Of a stretch of 64,000 nucleotides of DNA, positions 26,918 through 38,323 are shown piece after piece. The notes under the pieces are model-generated. The model saw only the letters and a list, made by a program, of their open reading frames with translations, did no database searches and was not told where the DNA came from. Position numbers and translations under genes: made by a program. The stretch comes from Desulfopila aestuarii DSM 18488 (GTDB lineage Bacteria; Desulfobacterota; Desulfobulbia; Desulfobulbales; Desulfocapsaceae). The DNA lies in assembly GCF_900143695.1 (NCBI RefSeq), contig NZ_FRFE01000005.1, positions 1 through 64,000 on the forward strand, in the 5' to 3' direction. How positions within the stretch are numbered: the stretch's first letter is position 1; every line of letters begins with the position of its first letter.

Positions 26918-29608
26918 GTGACTCTTGATAGCCAAATGACCGCCAATTTGAAACTCACCCCCATGCTCCAGCAGTATCTGGAGATTAAAGAGCAGCACAA
27001 CGATACAATTTTGTTCTACCGCATGGGTGATTTCTATGAAATGTTCTTTGATGATGCAGAAATCGCTTCCAAAATCCTCAGCATAACTCTGACCTCAAGA
27101 AATAATAAGAGCGATGCCCCAAAGGTGCCGATGTGCGGCATCCCTTTTCATGCTGCCCAAGGCTATCTTGCCAAACTGGTCAAGGCGGGCCGCAGGGTCG
27201 CTATCTGCGAACAGGTCGAAAATCCGGCTGAGGCCAAGGGCATCGTCAAACGCGAGGTTGTACGTATCATTTCACCTGGGGTGATTACTGAAGATGGGCT
27301 GCTTGACGACAAAAACAGCAATTACGTCTGTGCCATTTGTCGGAAAGAACATGGTGGACAGGTGCTCTTCGGCATAAGTTTTCTCGAAGCCAGTACGGGC
27401 GAATTTCTGGTAGGCGAATTTTTCGATGGAGAAGGCTCAGGGGAATCGGTTCTAGACCAGTTGACCAGGCTCACGCCTTCTGAAATTCTCATAAGTGACG
27501 GTGATCTCGATCCCTGTCGAGACCTACTGGAGGGTGCTCGTCTGCTGCTCCCCGAACTGTGCATTACCATCCAGCCTGCCTCAATTTTCCAGTTTTCCAC
27601 CTTGCGGGAACAATTGTTAACCCACTTTGGCGTGTCAACCCTTGATGGTTACGGCTGCAGCAGCTTTACCCAAGGCATTATCGCGGCCGGAGTGCTATTT
27701 TCCTACCTGCTTGAAAGCCAGAAAACATCACTCACCCACATCACCCGTCTTACCCCGCTGAATCTTGAGACAGTCCTGCAGATTGACGACTCTTCACGTC
27801 GCAATCTTGAACTCACTCAGACCATCATAGGGGGGAAGCGGGAAGGGTCGCTCCTTTCGGTACTCGACGAAACCTGCACCCCAATGGGTGCAAGGATGCT
27901 GAAAAACAACCTGCTATTCCCCCTCCAGGACCCCGCTAGAATCAACAGGCGACTGGCAGCAGTGAGTTTTTTCTATCAAAACAGTGGCCATCGTCGCAAT
28001 CTTCGGGAACTGCTAAATACTGTCTATGATCTGGAACGTCTCACCAGCCGGATGATACTTGGTTCCGGAAATGGCCGTGACATGCTGGCCATGAAACAAT
28101 CCCTTGGTCAACTCCCCAAACTTTTGCAGATTCTTTCCACTATTGAAGTGGAAAAAATCAAAACGATAGCTGGCGAACTTGACCCGCTTGACGACCTTCA
28201 TTCCCTCATCGAGTCCTCAATCAATCCTGAGGCACCGGTAACACTTCGCGATGGCAATCTTATCAGAGAAGGCTACCATCAGGAGCTTGACGAATTAATC
28301 GCCATCCAGCGCGATGGCAAACAAACCATCGCACGACTGGAAATAAGTGAACGTGAGAGCTCCGGCATCGCCAAACTCAAGGTCGGCTTCAACAAAGTCT
28401 TTGGTTACTATTTTGAAGTGAGTAAACTCCAGGCCGATAAGATTCCGGATCATTATATCAGGAAACAGACCCTGGTGAACGCCGAGCGTTTCATAACTCC
28501 TGAACTCAAAGAATTTGAAAACAAAATCCTCGGTGCTGAGGACCGAAGACTTGAGTTGGAGTACCAGCTCTTTATCGAGGTCCGCAATCATCTCGTCGCC
28601 CAAAGTCATCGCTTGCTGCACACCGCAACCCTTCTCGCACAGCTCGACGTGCTCTGCGCCCTGGCGGAGGTTGCCCAACGCTATAATTATTGTCGCCCAA
28701 CCATCACCGAAGACAATGTCATCACCATTTCTGAAGGACGCCATCCCGTCATCGAACGTTCACTTCCTGCCGGTCGATTTGTGCCAAACGATGTTCATCT
28801 TGATCAGGAAAGTCAGCAATTGCTGATTATCACCGGCCCGAACATGGCCGGTAAATCCACCGTCCTCCGCCAGACAGCGCTCATCGTTCTGCTAGCACAG
28901 ATGGGCAGCTTTGTCCCTGCAGCCAAAGCGAGTATTGGCATTGTCGATCGGATTTTCACCCGAGTCGGTGCGATGGATGATCTGCGCCGCGGCCAGTCGA
29001 CCTTTATGGTTGAGATGAGTGAGACCGCCAATATTTTAAACAACGCCACGCCACGAAGCCTTGTCATCCTCGATGAAATCGGACGTGGCACCTCGACCTA
29101 TGATGGTTTATCCATCGCTTGGGCCGTTGCCGAAGATCTTGTCCAGAAAAATGAATTGGGGGTAAAAACTATGTTTGCCACCCACTATCATGAGCTCACC
29201 GATCTTGCGCGCACCCATGACCGGGTCCGCAATTTTTCCATCGCCGTCAGGGAATGGAACGACTCAATTATTTTCCTGCATAAACTGATCGAAGGTGGGG
29301 CCAATCGCAGCTACGGTATTCAGGTTGCCGCTCTCGCCGGTGTTCCAAACCATGTAGTCGAACGAGCGGAAGAAATTTTGAACAATATTGAACGCGGAGA
29401 GTTCGATCATACCGGCCAACCGGCCATCGCAAAATCCACCGGACAGAAAAAAAAGAGAATCCGAACCCATCCGGATCAGCTCTCACTCTTCCAGCCACCA
29501 TCAGACCCGGTTCGGGATTACCTGCGCATCCTTGATGCCGATCAGCTATCTCCACGAGAAGCACTTGAAATTCTCTACAAATTAAAGGACATGATGGGCA
29601 ACAACTGA
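26918..29608 (+). CDS. mutS: DNA mismatch repair protein MutS
   Basis: MutS recognises mismatches and recruits MutL. The 896-residue protein has the N-terminal mismatch reader with FYRMGDFYEMFF (Phe-x-Glu motif), connector and clamp domains, the ATPase with Walker A TGPNMAGKST, and the conserved STFMVEMSET and FATHYHEL motifs. The start is GTG at 26918 or ATG at 26936; neither has a visible ribosome binding site, so the first six residues are uncertain. Confidence 0.98.
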   Translation: MTLDSQMTANLKLTPMLQQYLEIKEQHNDTILFYRMGDFYEMFFDDAEIASKILSITLTSRNNKSDAPKVPMCGIPFHAAQGYLAKLVKAGRRVAICEQVENPAEAKGIVKREVVRIISPGVITEDGLLDDKNSNYVCAICRKEHGGQVLFGISFLEASTGEFLVGEFFDGEGSGESVLDQLTRLTPSEILISDGDLDPCRDLLEGARLLLPELCITIQPASIFQFSTLREQLLTHFGVSTLDGYGCSSFTQGIIAAGVLFSYLLESQKTSLTHITRLTPLNLETVLQIDDSSRRNLELTQTIIGGKREGSLLSVLDETCTPMGARMLKNNLLFPLQDPARINRRLAAVSFFYQNSGHRRNLRELLNTVYDLERLTSRMILGSGNGRDMLAMKQSLGQLPKLLQILSTIEVEKIKTIAGELDPLDDLHSLIESSINPEAPVTLRDGNLIREGYHQELDELIAIQRDGKQTIARLEISERESSGIAKLKVGFNKVFGYYFEVSKLQADKIPDHYIRKQTLVNAERFITPELKEFENKILGAEDRRLELEYQLFIEVRNHLVAQSHRLLHTATLLAQLDVLCALAEVAQRYNYCRPTITEDNVITISEGRHPVIERSLPAGRFVPNDVHLDQESQQLLIITGPNMAGKSTVLRQTALIVLLAQMGSFVPAAKASIGIVDRIFTRVGAMDDLRRGQSTFMVEMSETANILNNATPRSLVILDEIGRGTSTYDGLSIAWAVAEDLVQKNELGVKTMFATHYHELTDLARTHDRVRNFSIAVREWNDSIIFLHKLIEGGANRSYGIQVAALAGVPNHVVERAEEILNNIERGEFDHTGQPAIAKSTGQKKKRIRTHPDQLSLFQPPSDPVRDYLRILDADQLSPREALEILYKLKDMMGNN

Positions 29609-29812
29609 TATGAGCTCAAACATTACTGTAAAGTGTTTTCGTCCCCTCATTCTCAAGCTGCTGGATTGGCGAACAGCAATGTTACCTATAAATGTGTCTC
29701 TTTTAATGTCCTTTGCATCTCCGGCTGGCTTTTGCTTTGCCATAGCAACTTCTTTTCAGTATATTCAACAGATATTTTCACCAACGGCAATAGCGCCCAA
29801 TAAGTCTTCAAC

Positions 29813-31705
29813 ATGACGTCATCGATTGTGCAACGCACTCTATACTCAGCACGCATCACACCGGGTAAGCCACGAATACGGCGAGCGCCTCTTTTGTTGT
29901 TATTACTTTTCCTCCAGGTTATTATCCCAGCAAATCTCGTTTTTTCTTCCTCCCTCGACAAGCCTGCAATTGAGGACTCAATATCTCAACGATATAGCGA
30001 AGCAAAGTTCTATTTCAACGAACTGCTGACCAACGACACCATCTCCCAAAAGGTTGAGAATTGGGAGCGAGGAGCCCAGAACTTTCGCCGCATTTATCTC
30101 GCCGACCCACAGTCCGAACAAGCACCCGCCTGCCTTTTTATGCTCGGCCAGATCTATGCATATATGTTCCAGCGTTTTCACAACGTCTCAGACCTTGACG
30201 AGTCGATTAGCTACTACAAGGACGTCGCAAGGCTGTTTCCTGAGAACCGGCTTGCGGACGACTCCTATTATGCAATGGGGCTCCTTTACCTGAAAGGTAA
30301 GCAGGATCCCGATCAGGCTGCACAGCAGTTCAGCAAAATCGTCCAGGACTACCAGTCAGGGGATATGCACCCACAGGCGGCCGAAATGTTGAAACAGCTG
30401 AGTACCGATCATAACGTTGCCCTCCCCACTGTTATGGTTGGCAACTCCGGACTGAGTAAACTCAACTATATTCTTCCGGTGAAATACTGGTCATCCGATG
30501 ACTATACCCGCATTGTTATAATGGCCTCCGGCCCCGTCAATTATCGTGAAGAACTACTCGATGGTTCTGAGGGGAAGCCAAGACGGCTCTATATCGATTT
30601 CCAGAGCAGCTATATCGAACCACAATATCGTGAGCCACTGAAAATTGAGGACGGCCTTCTTCAGCAAGTGCGAACCGCGCAGTTCAGCAAAGACACCGTC
30701 CGGGTCGTACTCGACATTGAGAGTATAGACTCCTATCGCATCTATAGTTTGCCGGAGCCCTTTCGGGTTGTCGTCGACGTTCGCGGCAAAAGTGTCGCCA
30801 ACAATCAAAAAAAGCTTACCAAACCCGCTCCAGTCAAAACTCCGGATACCATTGTGGCCATCCCCCCGGCGACTGCCAAACCCATTGTTATTCATCCTGA
30901 ACGACGGAAAGTGCTGGCCGCAGAACAGCATAGGGGAAAGATGATCCTCAAAAGTAACAACAGCAAAGTTGTTGCGCTAATGCCAGAACTTTTGGCCCCT
31001 TCGCTCGCCCAACAGCTAGGTCTGAAGGTCAAAAGAATTGTTCTCGACCCCGGTCATGGTGGCAAGGACCCGGGAGCGCTGGCTAACGGTCTCCAGGAAA
31101 AAGACATTGTTTTGAAATTTGCTCAGCAATTAAAACCAGCCATAGAGAAAGAAATTGGCTGTGAAGTTCTTCTCACGAGAGATATTGACACTTTTATATC
31201 ACTTGAAGAACGAACCGCGATTGCCAACACCCAGAACGCCGACTTGTTCATCTCCATCCACTTGAATGCCCACCCGTCACCGAAAGTGCGTGGCCTGGAA
31301 ACGTACTATCTCAATCTTAGCACCAATGCAGAGGCCATGCGCGTTGCAGCCATGGAAAACGCCACATCCACCAACCAAATGAGCGACCTGCAGGATATCC
31401 TACAAGACATCATGCAGAACTCAAAGATCACAGAATCCTCCCGGCTCGCTGAGCAGGTTCATGGTACCCTTGTTGCTGGTCTTGCCCAAAAATCATTTGG
31501 CGATGTCCAGAACCTCGGGGTCAAACAGGCTCCATTTTACGTCCTCATTGGGGCCCAGATGCCTGCCATTCTCATGGAACTTGCCTTTATCAGCAACGAA
31601 GAGGATGTCCAAAATCTCAAGTCTGATGCGTACCTCAGTGCTATGGCCCATGAGATTGCCCTTGGCGTTCAGGCCTATGTCAATAGTGCCACCGCCAAGT
31701 TATAA
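29813..31705 (+). CDS. N-acetylmuramoyl-L-alanine amidase with AMIN domain and helical N-terminus
   Basis: A 630-residue cell-wall hydrolase. An N-terminal hydrophobic segment (about residues 25-45) exports it. Residues about 50-190 form TPR/YbgF-like helices (ADDSYYAMGLLYLKG). Then comes an AMIN domain (about 215-325, with TRIVIMASGP and RVVLDIE) for peptidoglycan/envelope targeting, a basic linker, and the catalytic Amidase_3 domain (about 410-625) with zinc-binding His and Glu in DPGHGGKDPGA, TRDIDTFISLEERT, SIHLNAH and MELAFISN. The enzyme cleaves the amide between MurNAc and the stem peptide at cell separation. It starts 204 bases after mutS; no strong ribosome site. Confidence 0.93.
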   Translation: MTSSIVQRTLYSARITPGKPRIRRAPLLLLLLFLQVIIPANLVFSSSLDKPAIEDSISQRYSEAKFYFNELLTNDTISQKVENWERGAQNFRRIYLADPQSEQAPACLFMLGQIYAYMFQRFHNVSDLDESISYYKDVARLFPENRLADDSYYAMGLLYLKGKQDPDQAAQQFSKIVQDYQSGDMHPQAAEMLKQLSTDHNVALPTVMVGNSGLSKLNYILPVKYWSSDDYTRIVIMASGPVNYREELLDGSEGKPRRLYIDFQSSYIEPQYREPLKIEDGLLQQVRTAQFSKDTVRVVLDIESIDSYRIYSLPEPFRVVVDVRGKSVANNQKKLTKPAPVKTPDTIVAIPPATAKPIVIHPERRKVLAAEQHRGKMILKSNNSKVVALMPELLAPSLAQQLGLKVKRIVLDPGHGGKDPGALANGLQEKDIVLKFAQQLKPAIEKEIGCEVLLTRDIDTFISLEERTAIANTQNADLFISIHLNAHPSPKVRGLETYYLNLSTNAEAMRVAAMENATSTNQMSDLQDILQDIMQNSKITESSRLAEQVHGTLVAGLAQKSFGDVQNLGVKQAPFYVLIGAQMPAILMELAFISNEEDVQNLKSDAYLSAMAHEIALGVQAYVNSATAKL

Positions 31706-32026
31706 TCTCAATTTCTCATCCATTCCTGCAGTATCATATTCTAAGCTTTCTATAGCGGAGAATATTTTTCCCTATTTGCGGCCCAAAAGTTGATAAATGC
31801 GGCACACACTGACTGACCTCTGATAACCAGCTTGTATTTTTTACATGGACAATTCAATTGCAAGCCTTGTCGACCAACAGTTACCACTCAATTTTCATAT
31901 TGTTGTTCATACAGGATTCAAATTCAGCTACTGCTAAAGCTGAAACCAACCATTCCAAGCCAAAATCAAAAAAAAAGGGCCGCCCGTAAAGGACGACCCT
32001 TATATTCCTCACTGCAATAATCCTTC
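31706..32026. other. Convergent intergenic region between amidase and atpC
   Basis: No gene is visible. The only clear element is the terminator at 31976-32000 belonging to the minus-strand atp operon. Confidence 0.5.
31967..32000 (-). terminator. Intrinsic terminator of the F1 ATP synthase operon
   Basis: On the minus strand AGGGTCGTCC pairs with GGGCGGCCCT (two G-U pairs; plus-strand arms 31976-31985 and 31991-32000) around a five-base loop, and nine T residues follow. It lies 27 bases after the atpC stop. Confidence 0.9.
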
Positions 32027-32437
32027 TTACAGCTTAGCGACCTTAAGTCTTGCCAGCGCTCTCTGCAGTGCAGCCTCAGCGCGTGCAATATTTAACTGCT
32101 CATCATGTGATTTGCCCTGAGCAAGGCGCTTCTCTGCCCGCTCCTTCGCTCTCATGGCCCGCTCAACATCGATGTTACGGCCAAACTCTGCACTCTCTAC
32201 AAGAAAGGTGATCTTGTTATTCGAGACTTCACAAAAGCCGCCACTGACCATCAGCGCTTCGCGGCTTTTTTCTTTCTCGTAAGTAAGAGTGCCAATCTTG
32301 ATCGTTGACAACATGGGGGCATGATGTGCCAGCACACCAAAGTCGCCACCGTAACCCGGGGCATTGACGATATTGACATCCTCGTCAACGACCGAGCCGC
32401 CTGGGGTCACGACTTCCAGTCTGATCTGTTCTGCCAT
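32027..32437 (-). CDS. atpC: F1 ATP synthase epsilon subunit
   Basis: A 136-residue protein starting [18 protein letters not shown], with [16 protein letters not shown], the beta-sandwich domain, then a C-terminal helical hairpin ([14 protein letters not shown]). It couples and restrains rotation. It is the last gene of the operon. Confidence 0.96.
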   Translation of the reverse strand: MAEQIRLEVVTPGGSVVDEDVNIVNAPGYGGDFGVLAHHAPMLSTIKIGTLTYEKEKSREALMVSGGFCEVSNNKITFLVESAEFGRNIDVERAMRAKERAEKRLAQGKSHDEQLNIARAEAALQRALARLKVAKL

Positions 32438-32466
32438 CGGATTGACCTCATTGGTAGTCGGTTGAA

Positions 32467-33897
<1,431 letters not shown>

Positions 33898-33926
33898 CTA
33901 CAGTTTTGGATTATATAGTCAAAAAA

Positions 33927-34796
33927 TCATTTCAGGGCTTCTGCACCGCCAACAATATCCATAAGTTCGTTGGTAACGGCGGCCTGGCGAGCCTTGTTGT
34001 AGACAACTGTCAGGTTCGAAACAATATCCTTACAAGCGTTGGTCGCATTATCCATTGCGGTCATTCGCGCGGCATGCTCACCGGCGCCAACCTCAAGCAT
34101 GGCTGCATAGACGACAACGTTCAGGTAGAGCGGTTGCAGTACATCCATGATCTCTTCTTCTGAAGGTTCATAGATGTAATCACCGGATTGCTTGTTTGCT
34201 GTTTCGCCTTCAGTCTCGATCGGCTGGACAGGAAGCATCTGCTTGGCAACCGGCCTCTGCGATGCAACCGATTTGAACTCACTGTAGAGAACCTCGACTT
34301 TGTCGCAAGCACCTTTTAAGAACTGATCTGCAACATCCGAAGCAATCTCTCTGGCATTGAACATCTGGAAATGCGCCATAATAGCGGTATAGGATTTACG
34401 AACCTTACCGGTTTTACGGAGCGCCTGGTGAGCTTTTTTTCCAACACAGACGAAGTTTACGGTCTTGCCTTCTTTCTCGTAAGCCTCCATCATCCTCAGA
34501 GCCTGTTTGATGATGTTGGCATTGAAAGAACCACAAAGCCCTCGATCGGAGGTCACTACGACCAGCTCGACATTTTTTACCTCACGAGTTTCCATGAGGG
34601 GAAACTGATCAGGATTTGCTCCGGCTGAAAGATTCGACATAGCCTCATTGAACTTGGAGGTATATGGACGAAACGCTTCCATCTTCTCCTGGGCGCCGCG
34701 CAGTTTTGCCGCGGCGACCATGTTCATGGCTTTGGTGATCTGGGATGTTTTCTTCACACCCGAGATCTTTGTTTTAACTTCTTTTAAACTCGGCAT
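33927..34796 (-). CDS. atpG: F1 ATP synthase gamma subunit
   Basis: The central shaft, 289 residues. It starts MPSLKEVKTKISGVKKTSQITKAM and ends in a helical TVVYNKARQAAVTNELMDIVGGAEAL, the N- and C-terminal coiled coil. The middle holds TSDRGLCGSFNANI. It lies between atpA and atpD in the usual order. Confidence 0.98.
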   Translation of the reverse strand: MPSLKEVKTKISGVKKTSQITKAMNMVAAAKLRGAQEKMEAFRPYTSKFNEAMSNLSAGANPDQFPLMETREVKNVELVVVTSDRGLCGSFNANIIKQALRMMEAYEKEGKTVNFVCVGKKAHQALRKTGKVRKSYTAIMAHFQMFNAREIASDVADQFLKGACDKVEVLYSEFKSVASQRPVAKQMLPVQPIETEGETANKQSGDYIYEPSEEEIMDVLQPLYLNVVVYAAMLEVGAGEHAARMTAMDNATNACKDIVSNLTVVYNKARQAAVTNELMDIVGGAEALK

Positions 34797-34813
34797 ATCG
34801 GTACCTATCTGTA

Positions 34814-36337
34814 TTAGTTAAGACCTTTTGTTGCCTTGAAAGTTTCGCCAAAGCTGGTCAGCAGTTTATTGAGTTTCTCCTTGATCGGATCAGTGAAGGC
34901 CTTTTCAGCAACGAGATCGGTAAAGATCGAAGGCTCATTGGACTCAATGTAGCTGTACAGTTCGCGCTCGTACTCTGCCAGCGAGCTCACCGGCAGTTTG
35001 TCGAGGTAACCGTTGGAGCCGGCATAGATGATGGTAACCTGCTTCTCCATTGGCAGCGGCTGATACTGAGGCTGCTTCAGAATCTCAACAAGACGCTCAC
35101 CGCGGGTCAGCTTGGCCTGGGTTGCAGCATCAAGATCGGAACCGAAAGCGGCGAATGCGGCAAGTTCGCGGAACTGGGCAAGGTCAAGACGAAGGGTACC
35201 GGCAACCTGCTTCATTGCCTTTACCTGGGCAGCACCACCAACGCGGGAAACCGACAGACCAACGTTAATCGCCGGACGAACACCGGAGAAGAAGAGGTTC
35301 GGTTCCAGGTATACCTGACCGTCGGTAATGGAAATAACGTTGGTCGGGATGAAGGCGGAAACGTCGCCTGCCTGGGTCTCGATGATCGGCAGGGCGGTAA
35401 GTGAACCTGCACCAAGATCGTCGTTTACTTTGGCAGCACGCTCAAGAAGACGGGAGTGGTTGAAGAAAATGTCACCAGGGTATGCCTCACGTCCCGGCGG
35501 ACGACGAAGCAGCAGGGAGAGCTCGCGATAGGCGACAGCCTGTTTGGAGAGATCATCATAGATGATCAGGGCATGCATGCCGTTATCGCGGAAATATTCG
35601 CCCATGGCGCAGCCGGCAAACGGTGCGATGTACTGCATTGGTGCAGGATCGGAAGCACAAGCGGCAACAACGGTGGTGTACTCCATTGCACCATGTTTTC
35701 TGAGGGCTTCAACAACCAGGGCAACTGTAGACTTTTTCTGACCAACGGCTACGTAGATACAGTGAACATCGGTGTTCTTCTGAGCAATAATGGCGTCAAC
35801 ACAGAGAGCGGTCTTGCCGATCTGACGGTCGCCGATAACCAACTCACGCTGACCGCGGCCAACCGGGGTCATGGCGTCAACAGCTTTGGCACCGGTGTAG
35901 CACGGCTCATGTACGCCCTTTCTGGCGATAACACCAGGAGCCAGAACCTCAATTTTGGAGGTGCGAGTAGCGGCGATCGGGCCTTGGCCATCGATAGGTG
36001 CACCAATGGCGTCAACAACGCGACCTTCCATTTCAGGACCAACCGGAACCTCGGCAATTCTGCCGGTACGCTTGACAATGTCACCTTCCTTGATGTGGGC
36101 AACGTCGCCAAGTACAGCACAACCGACGTTGTCCTGCTCAAGGTTCAGGGCAAGACCCATGATGCCGCCCGGGAACTCGAGGAGCTCCATGGCCATACAG
36201 TTCTGGACACCGTATACACGGGCGATACCGTCACCTACCGAAATAACGGTACCGGTTTCGTTGAGGTCAATACGTGTCTCATACTCGCCAATCTGCTCTT
36301 TAATGATCTGACTGATTTCTTCGGCTTTGATCTGCAT
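34814..36337 (-). CDS. atpA: F1 ATP synthase alpha subunit
   Basis: The non-catalytic nucleotide-binding subunit, 507 residues, with N-terminal [22 protein letters not shown] and the arginine-finger region [15 protein letters not shown]. The P-loop reads GDRQIGKTA where the family is almost always GDRQTGKTA. The Walker A pattern is still met. atpH ends one base away, so the genes are tightly linked. Confidence 0.98.
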   Translation of the reverse strand: MQIKAEEISQIIKEQIGEYETRIDLNETGTVISVGDGIARVYGVQNCMAMELLEFPGGIMGLALNLEQDNVGCAVLGDVAHIKEGDIVKRTGRIAEVPVGPEMEGRVVDAIGAPIDGQGPIAATRTSKIEVLAPGVIARKGVHEPCYTGAKAVDAMTPVGRGQRELVIGDRQIGKTALCVDAIIAQKNTDVHCIYVAVGQKKSTVALVVEALRKHGAMEYTTVVAACASDPAPMQYIAPFAGCAMGEYFRDNGMHALIIYDDLSKQAVAYRELSLLLRRPPGREAYPGDIFFNHSRLLERAAKVNDDLGAGSLTALPIIETQAGDVSAFIPTNVISITDGQVYLEPNLFFSGVRPAINVGLSVSRVGGAAQVKAMKQVAGTLRLDLAQFRELAAFAAFGSDLDAATQAKLTRGERLVEILKQPQYQPLPMEKQVTIIYAGSNGYLDKLPVSSLAEYERELYSYIESNEPSIFTDLVAEKAFTDPIKEKLNKLLTSFGETFKATKGLN

Positions 36338-36883
36338 CTATTCTCTCCCCTTAATGGAATCTTTTAAACCTGCAAGTTGTGCTTTTATACTTCCATCCAG
36401 TACCATGTCGCCAACTTTGGCGATCACCCCGCCGATAATCGACGGATCGACACTGATTGTCAGTTCCACCTTCTTGCCTGTTAACTTTTCAAGTGTAGCC
36501 CGAACCTTGGCCTGCAATTCATCACTCAATTCAACCGCTGAAATGACACTGCCATGGCTGATGTTCTGCTCTTCATCAACCATGACCTGGTATGCTTCTG
36601 CTATCTCTGGAAGAATCTCAGCCCGCTTTTTCTGAACCAGCAGGTTAAGGAAATTGCCCAGGACCTTGTCGGCGTCAATAGATTTGACGATACCGGCCAT
36701 GACCTTTTCCCGGATATCCATTGGGTAGAGCGGATTGGTCAGCGCATCGGCCACTTCTGGAGTAGTCTCAAAAAGTGCGCCCAGAGCCTGCAAGGCGTCT
36801 TTGTACGCCTCATAGGTACCCTGCTCTTTACCAACCGCAAAAAGAGCTTTGGCGTATCTTCGTGCTAGAATTGTCTGTTTCAC
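36338..36883 (-). CDS. atpH: F1 ATP synthase delta subunit
   Basis: A 181-residue OSCP/delta-type protein (ARRYAKALFAVGKEQG start, VIGGVIAKVGDMVLDGSIKAQL end). It joins the F1 head to the b/b' stalk. It overlaps atpF by four bases and abuts atpA. Confidence 0.97.
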   Translation of the reverse strand: MKQTILARRYAKALFAVGKEQGTYEAYKDALQALGALFETTPEVADALTNPLYPMDIREKVMAGIVKSIDADKVLGNFLNLLVQKKRAEILPEIAEAYQVMVDEEQNISHGSVISAVELSDELQAKVRATLEKLTGKKVELTISVDPSIIGGVIAKVGDMVLDGSIKAQLAGLKDSIKGRE

Positions 36884-37596
36884 TGTACGGCCCCCACTTT
36901 ATCGAGATAATCTTCAACAATCTTCACCTGATCATCGGCGGTGAGATTCTTCACGATCAATTCCTCAGCCAGCACAGCGGCCTGCTCTGCCACTTCATTT
37001 TTCAGGGTACGTCTGGCTTCCATGATCTCTTTCTGGATCAACATCTCCGCCTGACGTTTGATATCTGCTGCAGCCTGCTCGGCTTTCTCGATGATCTTCG
37101 CTTTTTCTACCTCAGCCTGAGCTATGGCCCGATCAACGACCTTGTCGATATCCTTTTCAACTGTAGCCAGTTTCTGTTCAAATTCTTTATATGACTTCTC
37201 TGCAGTTGCCTTTTTTGCTTCAAGTTCTTCGATTTCGTCCTTGATAGCCTTACGACGGCCGGCAAGTCCTGAACCAATTGGCTTGGCAGCAAATTTCACC
37301 AGCAGGAACAGAAGAACCGCAAAGTTCATAACCCTGAGGCCAAGATCTTTCAGCTTAGCAGCGGAGAGACTACCGCCTGCGGCACCGTGGCTCCCTGCAG
37401 CGGCTTCGCCATGTCCTTCGGCGGGCGCAGCATCATGAGAGGCTGTAGCCGCGGCATCATGGCCTGCGGCCGCCTGCTGTTCGGTACCGTGGGTAGGCTG
37501 GGTTGAAGATGCCCAGACAGACGCCGCTGAAAAGGTAAAACAAAGTGCTACCATTGCCAGAATGAGCAGTCTGGCTGCTTGCTTCACACTCTTCAT
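36880..37596 (-). CDS. atpF: F0 ATP synthase subunit b with signal-like start and His/Ala-rich region
   Basis: A 238-residue protein: an N-terminal hydrophobic signal-like segment (about 9-29), a 45-residue Ala/His/Gly-rich stretch (HGTEQQAAAGHDAAATASHD and on), then the usual b membrane helix (VMNFAVLLFLLVKFAAKPI, about 89-107) and the long coiled-coil of the stator (about 115-235). Ordinary b subunits lack the extra signal and His-rich part, which here would face the periplasm. It is paired with the b' gene just upstream, as in other organisms with b/b' heterodimers. Confidence 0.93.
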   Translation of the reverse strand: MKSVKQAARLLILAMVALCFTFSAASVWASSTQPTHGTEQQAAAGHDAAATASHDAAPAEGHGEAAAGSHGAAGGSLSAAKLKDLGLRVMNFAVLLFLLVKFAAKPIGSGLAGRRKAIKDEIEELEAKKATAEKSYKEFEQKLATVEKDIDKVVDRAIAQAEVEKAKIIEKAEQAAADIKRQAEMLIQKEIMEARRTLKNEVAEQAAVLAEELIVKNLTADDQVKIVEDYLDKVGAVQ

Positions 37597-37598
37597 CG

Positions 37599-38024
37599 CT
37601 AGAGACTCCTTCCCAGAATTTTACCGGCCATCTCTGCCGCGAAACCTTCAAGATTACCATGAAGGGTCTTCCTGGCGTTCTCAATCTGAGAACTGATCTC
37701 AGCCAACTGCTTTGCCTTGTCGGCATCAGCCGCTGCCTTGATCTCGGCAAGCTTGCTGTCACCTGCCGCCTGAGCTTCCGCTCTGGCGGTGTCCAGCGCC
37801 GCTTTTGCCTTGCCGGATGCTTTGGCCATTTTCGCATCGACTTCTGCCTGCCGGAGTTGGGCGTTATTCTCAGATTTCGAGATATCCGCCTGCATCCCCA
37901 GCAGCTTTTCAGATCTCTCCTTCAGTATTTTCTTTACTGGTTTGTAAAGAACACTGTTAAGGAGAAACATGAGTACAAACATGTTGATGATCTGAATCAC
38001 CAAAGTAATGTCCATCGTAATCAT
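37599..38024 (-). CDS. F0 ATP synthase subunit b'
   Basis: A 141-residue b-type stator subunit with one N-terminal helix (TLVIQIINMFVLMFLLNSVLYKPV) and a coiled coil rich in Ala/Lys/Glu. ATG 38024 follows GGGGG by nine bases; a second ATG lies three codons on. It heads the F1 operon. Confidence 0.94.
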   Translation of the reverse strand: MITMDITLVIQIINMFVLMFLLNSVLYKPVKKILKERSEKLLGMQADISKSENNAQLRQAEVDAKMAKASGKAKAALDTARAEAQAAGDSKLAEIKAAADADKAKQLAEISSQIENARKTLHGNLEGFAAEMAGKILGRSL

Positions 38025-38070
38025 GTCGTTAAGCCCCCGATTAACTTGGATAAGAAAATAAAAACACTAA

Positions 38071-38088
38071 CATTCACCGCGGTGAATG
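38071..38088. promoter_or_regulatory. 18-bp perfect palindrome upstream of the F1 operon
   Basis: CATTCACCGCGGTGAATG is identical to its own reverse complement, and it sits in the leader of the minus-strand atp operon, 47 bases before the b' ATG. It could be the binding site of a dimeric regulator. No protein partner is known. Confidence 0.45.
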
Positions 38089-38174
38089 ATAACCGCAAAT
38101 ACGGCAAAAACTGGCATCAAAAACTGAGAATCGTTCTATTTTTACACTGAACGACCATTCACAATAGCAAAAAA

Positions 38175-38203
38175 TCTTTACTGTATATATAGGGCGCTGT
38201 CAA
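38175..38203 (-). promoter_or_regulatory. Candidate promoter of the F1 ATP synthase operon
   Basis: On the minus strand TTGACA (38198-38203), 17 bases and TAAAGA (38175-38180) lie about 160 bases upstream of the b' gene. The -35 is perfect, the -10 weak. Confidence 0.4.
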
Positions 38204-38278
38204 CCACTTTATCGACTTGACAACCGCTCGTTTTCAGCTGAAACCAAAGAGAGTTAGCGCTCTTAGATTCCTATACAG

Positions 38279-38310
38279 AAAAGCTGGTTTCTTTTTAGAA
38301 ACCAGCTTTT
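38279..38310. terminator. Bidirectional terminator hairpin after alaS
   Basis: AAAAGCTGGTTTCT (38279-38292) and AGAAACCAGCTTTT (38297-38310) form a perfect 14-bp stem with T4 loop. It is 14 bases from the alaS stop. T-rich arms give a usable U-tract on either strand, though alaS is the only transcript known to reach it. Confidence 0.8.
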
Positions 38311-38323
38311 TCTCATAACTCAA

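Noticed and set aside
29610-29816. 68-residue ORF between mutS and the amidase
   Set aside because: It has no ribosome binding site, no recognisable motif and a random-like composition; the amidase start lies in its last codons.
35456-36367. 303-residue antisense ORF opposite atpA
   Set aside because: It is a shadow of the strongly biased codons of atpA and has no homology.
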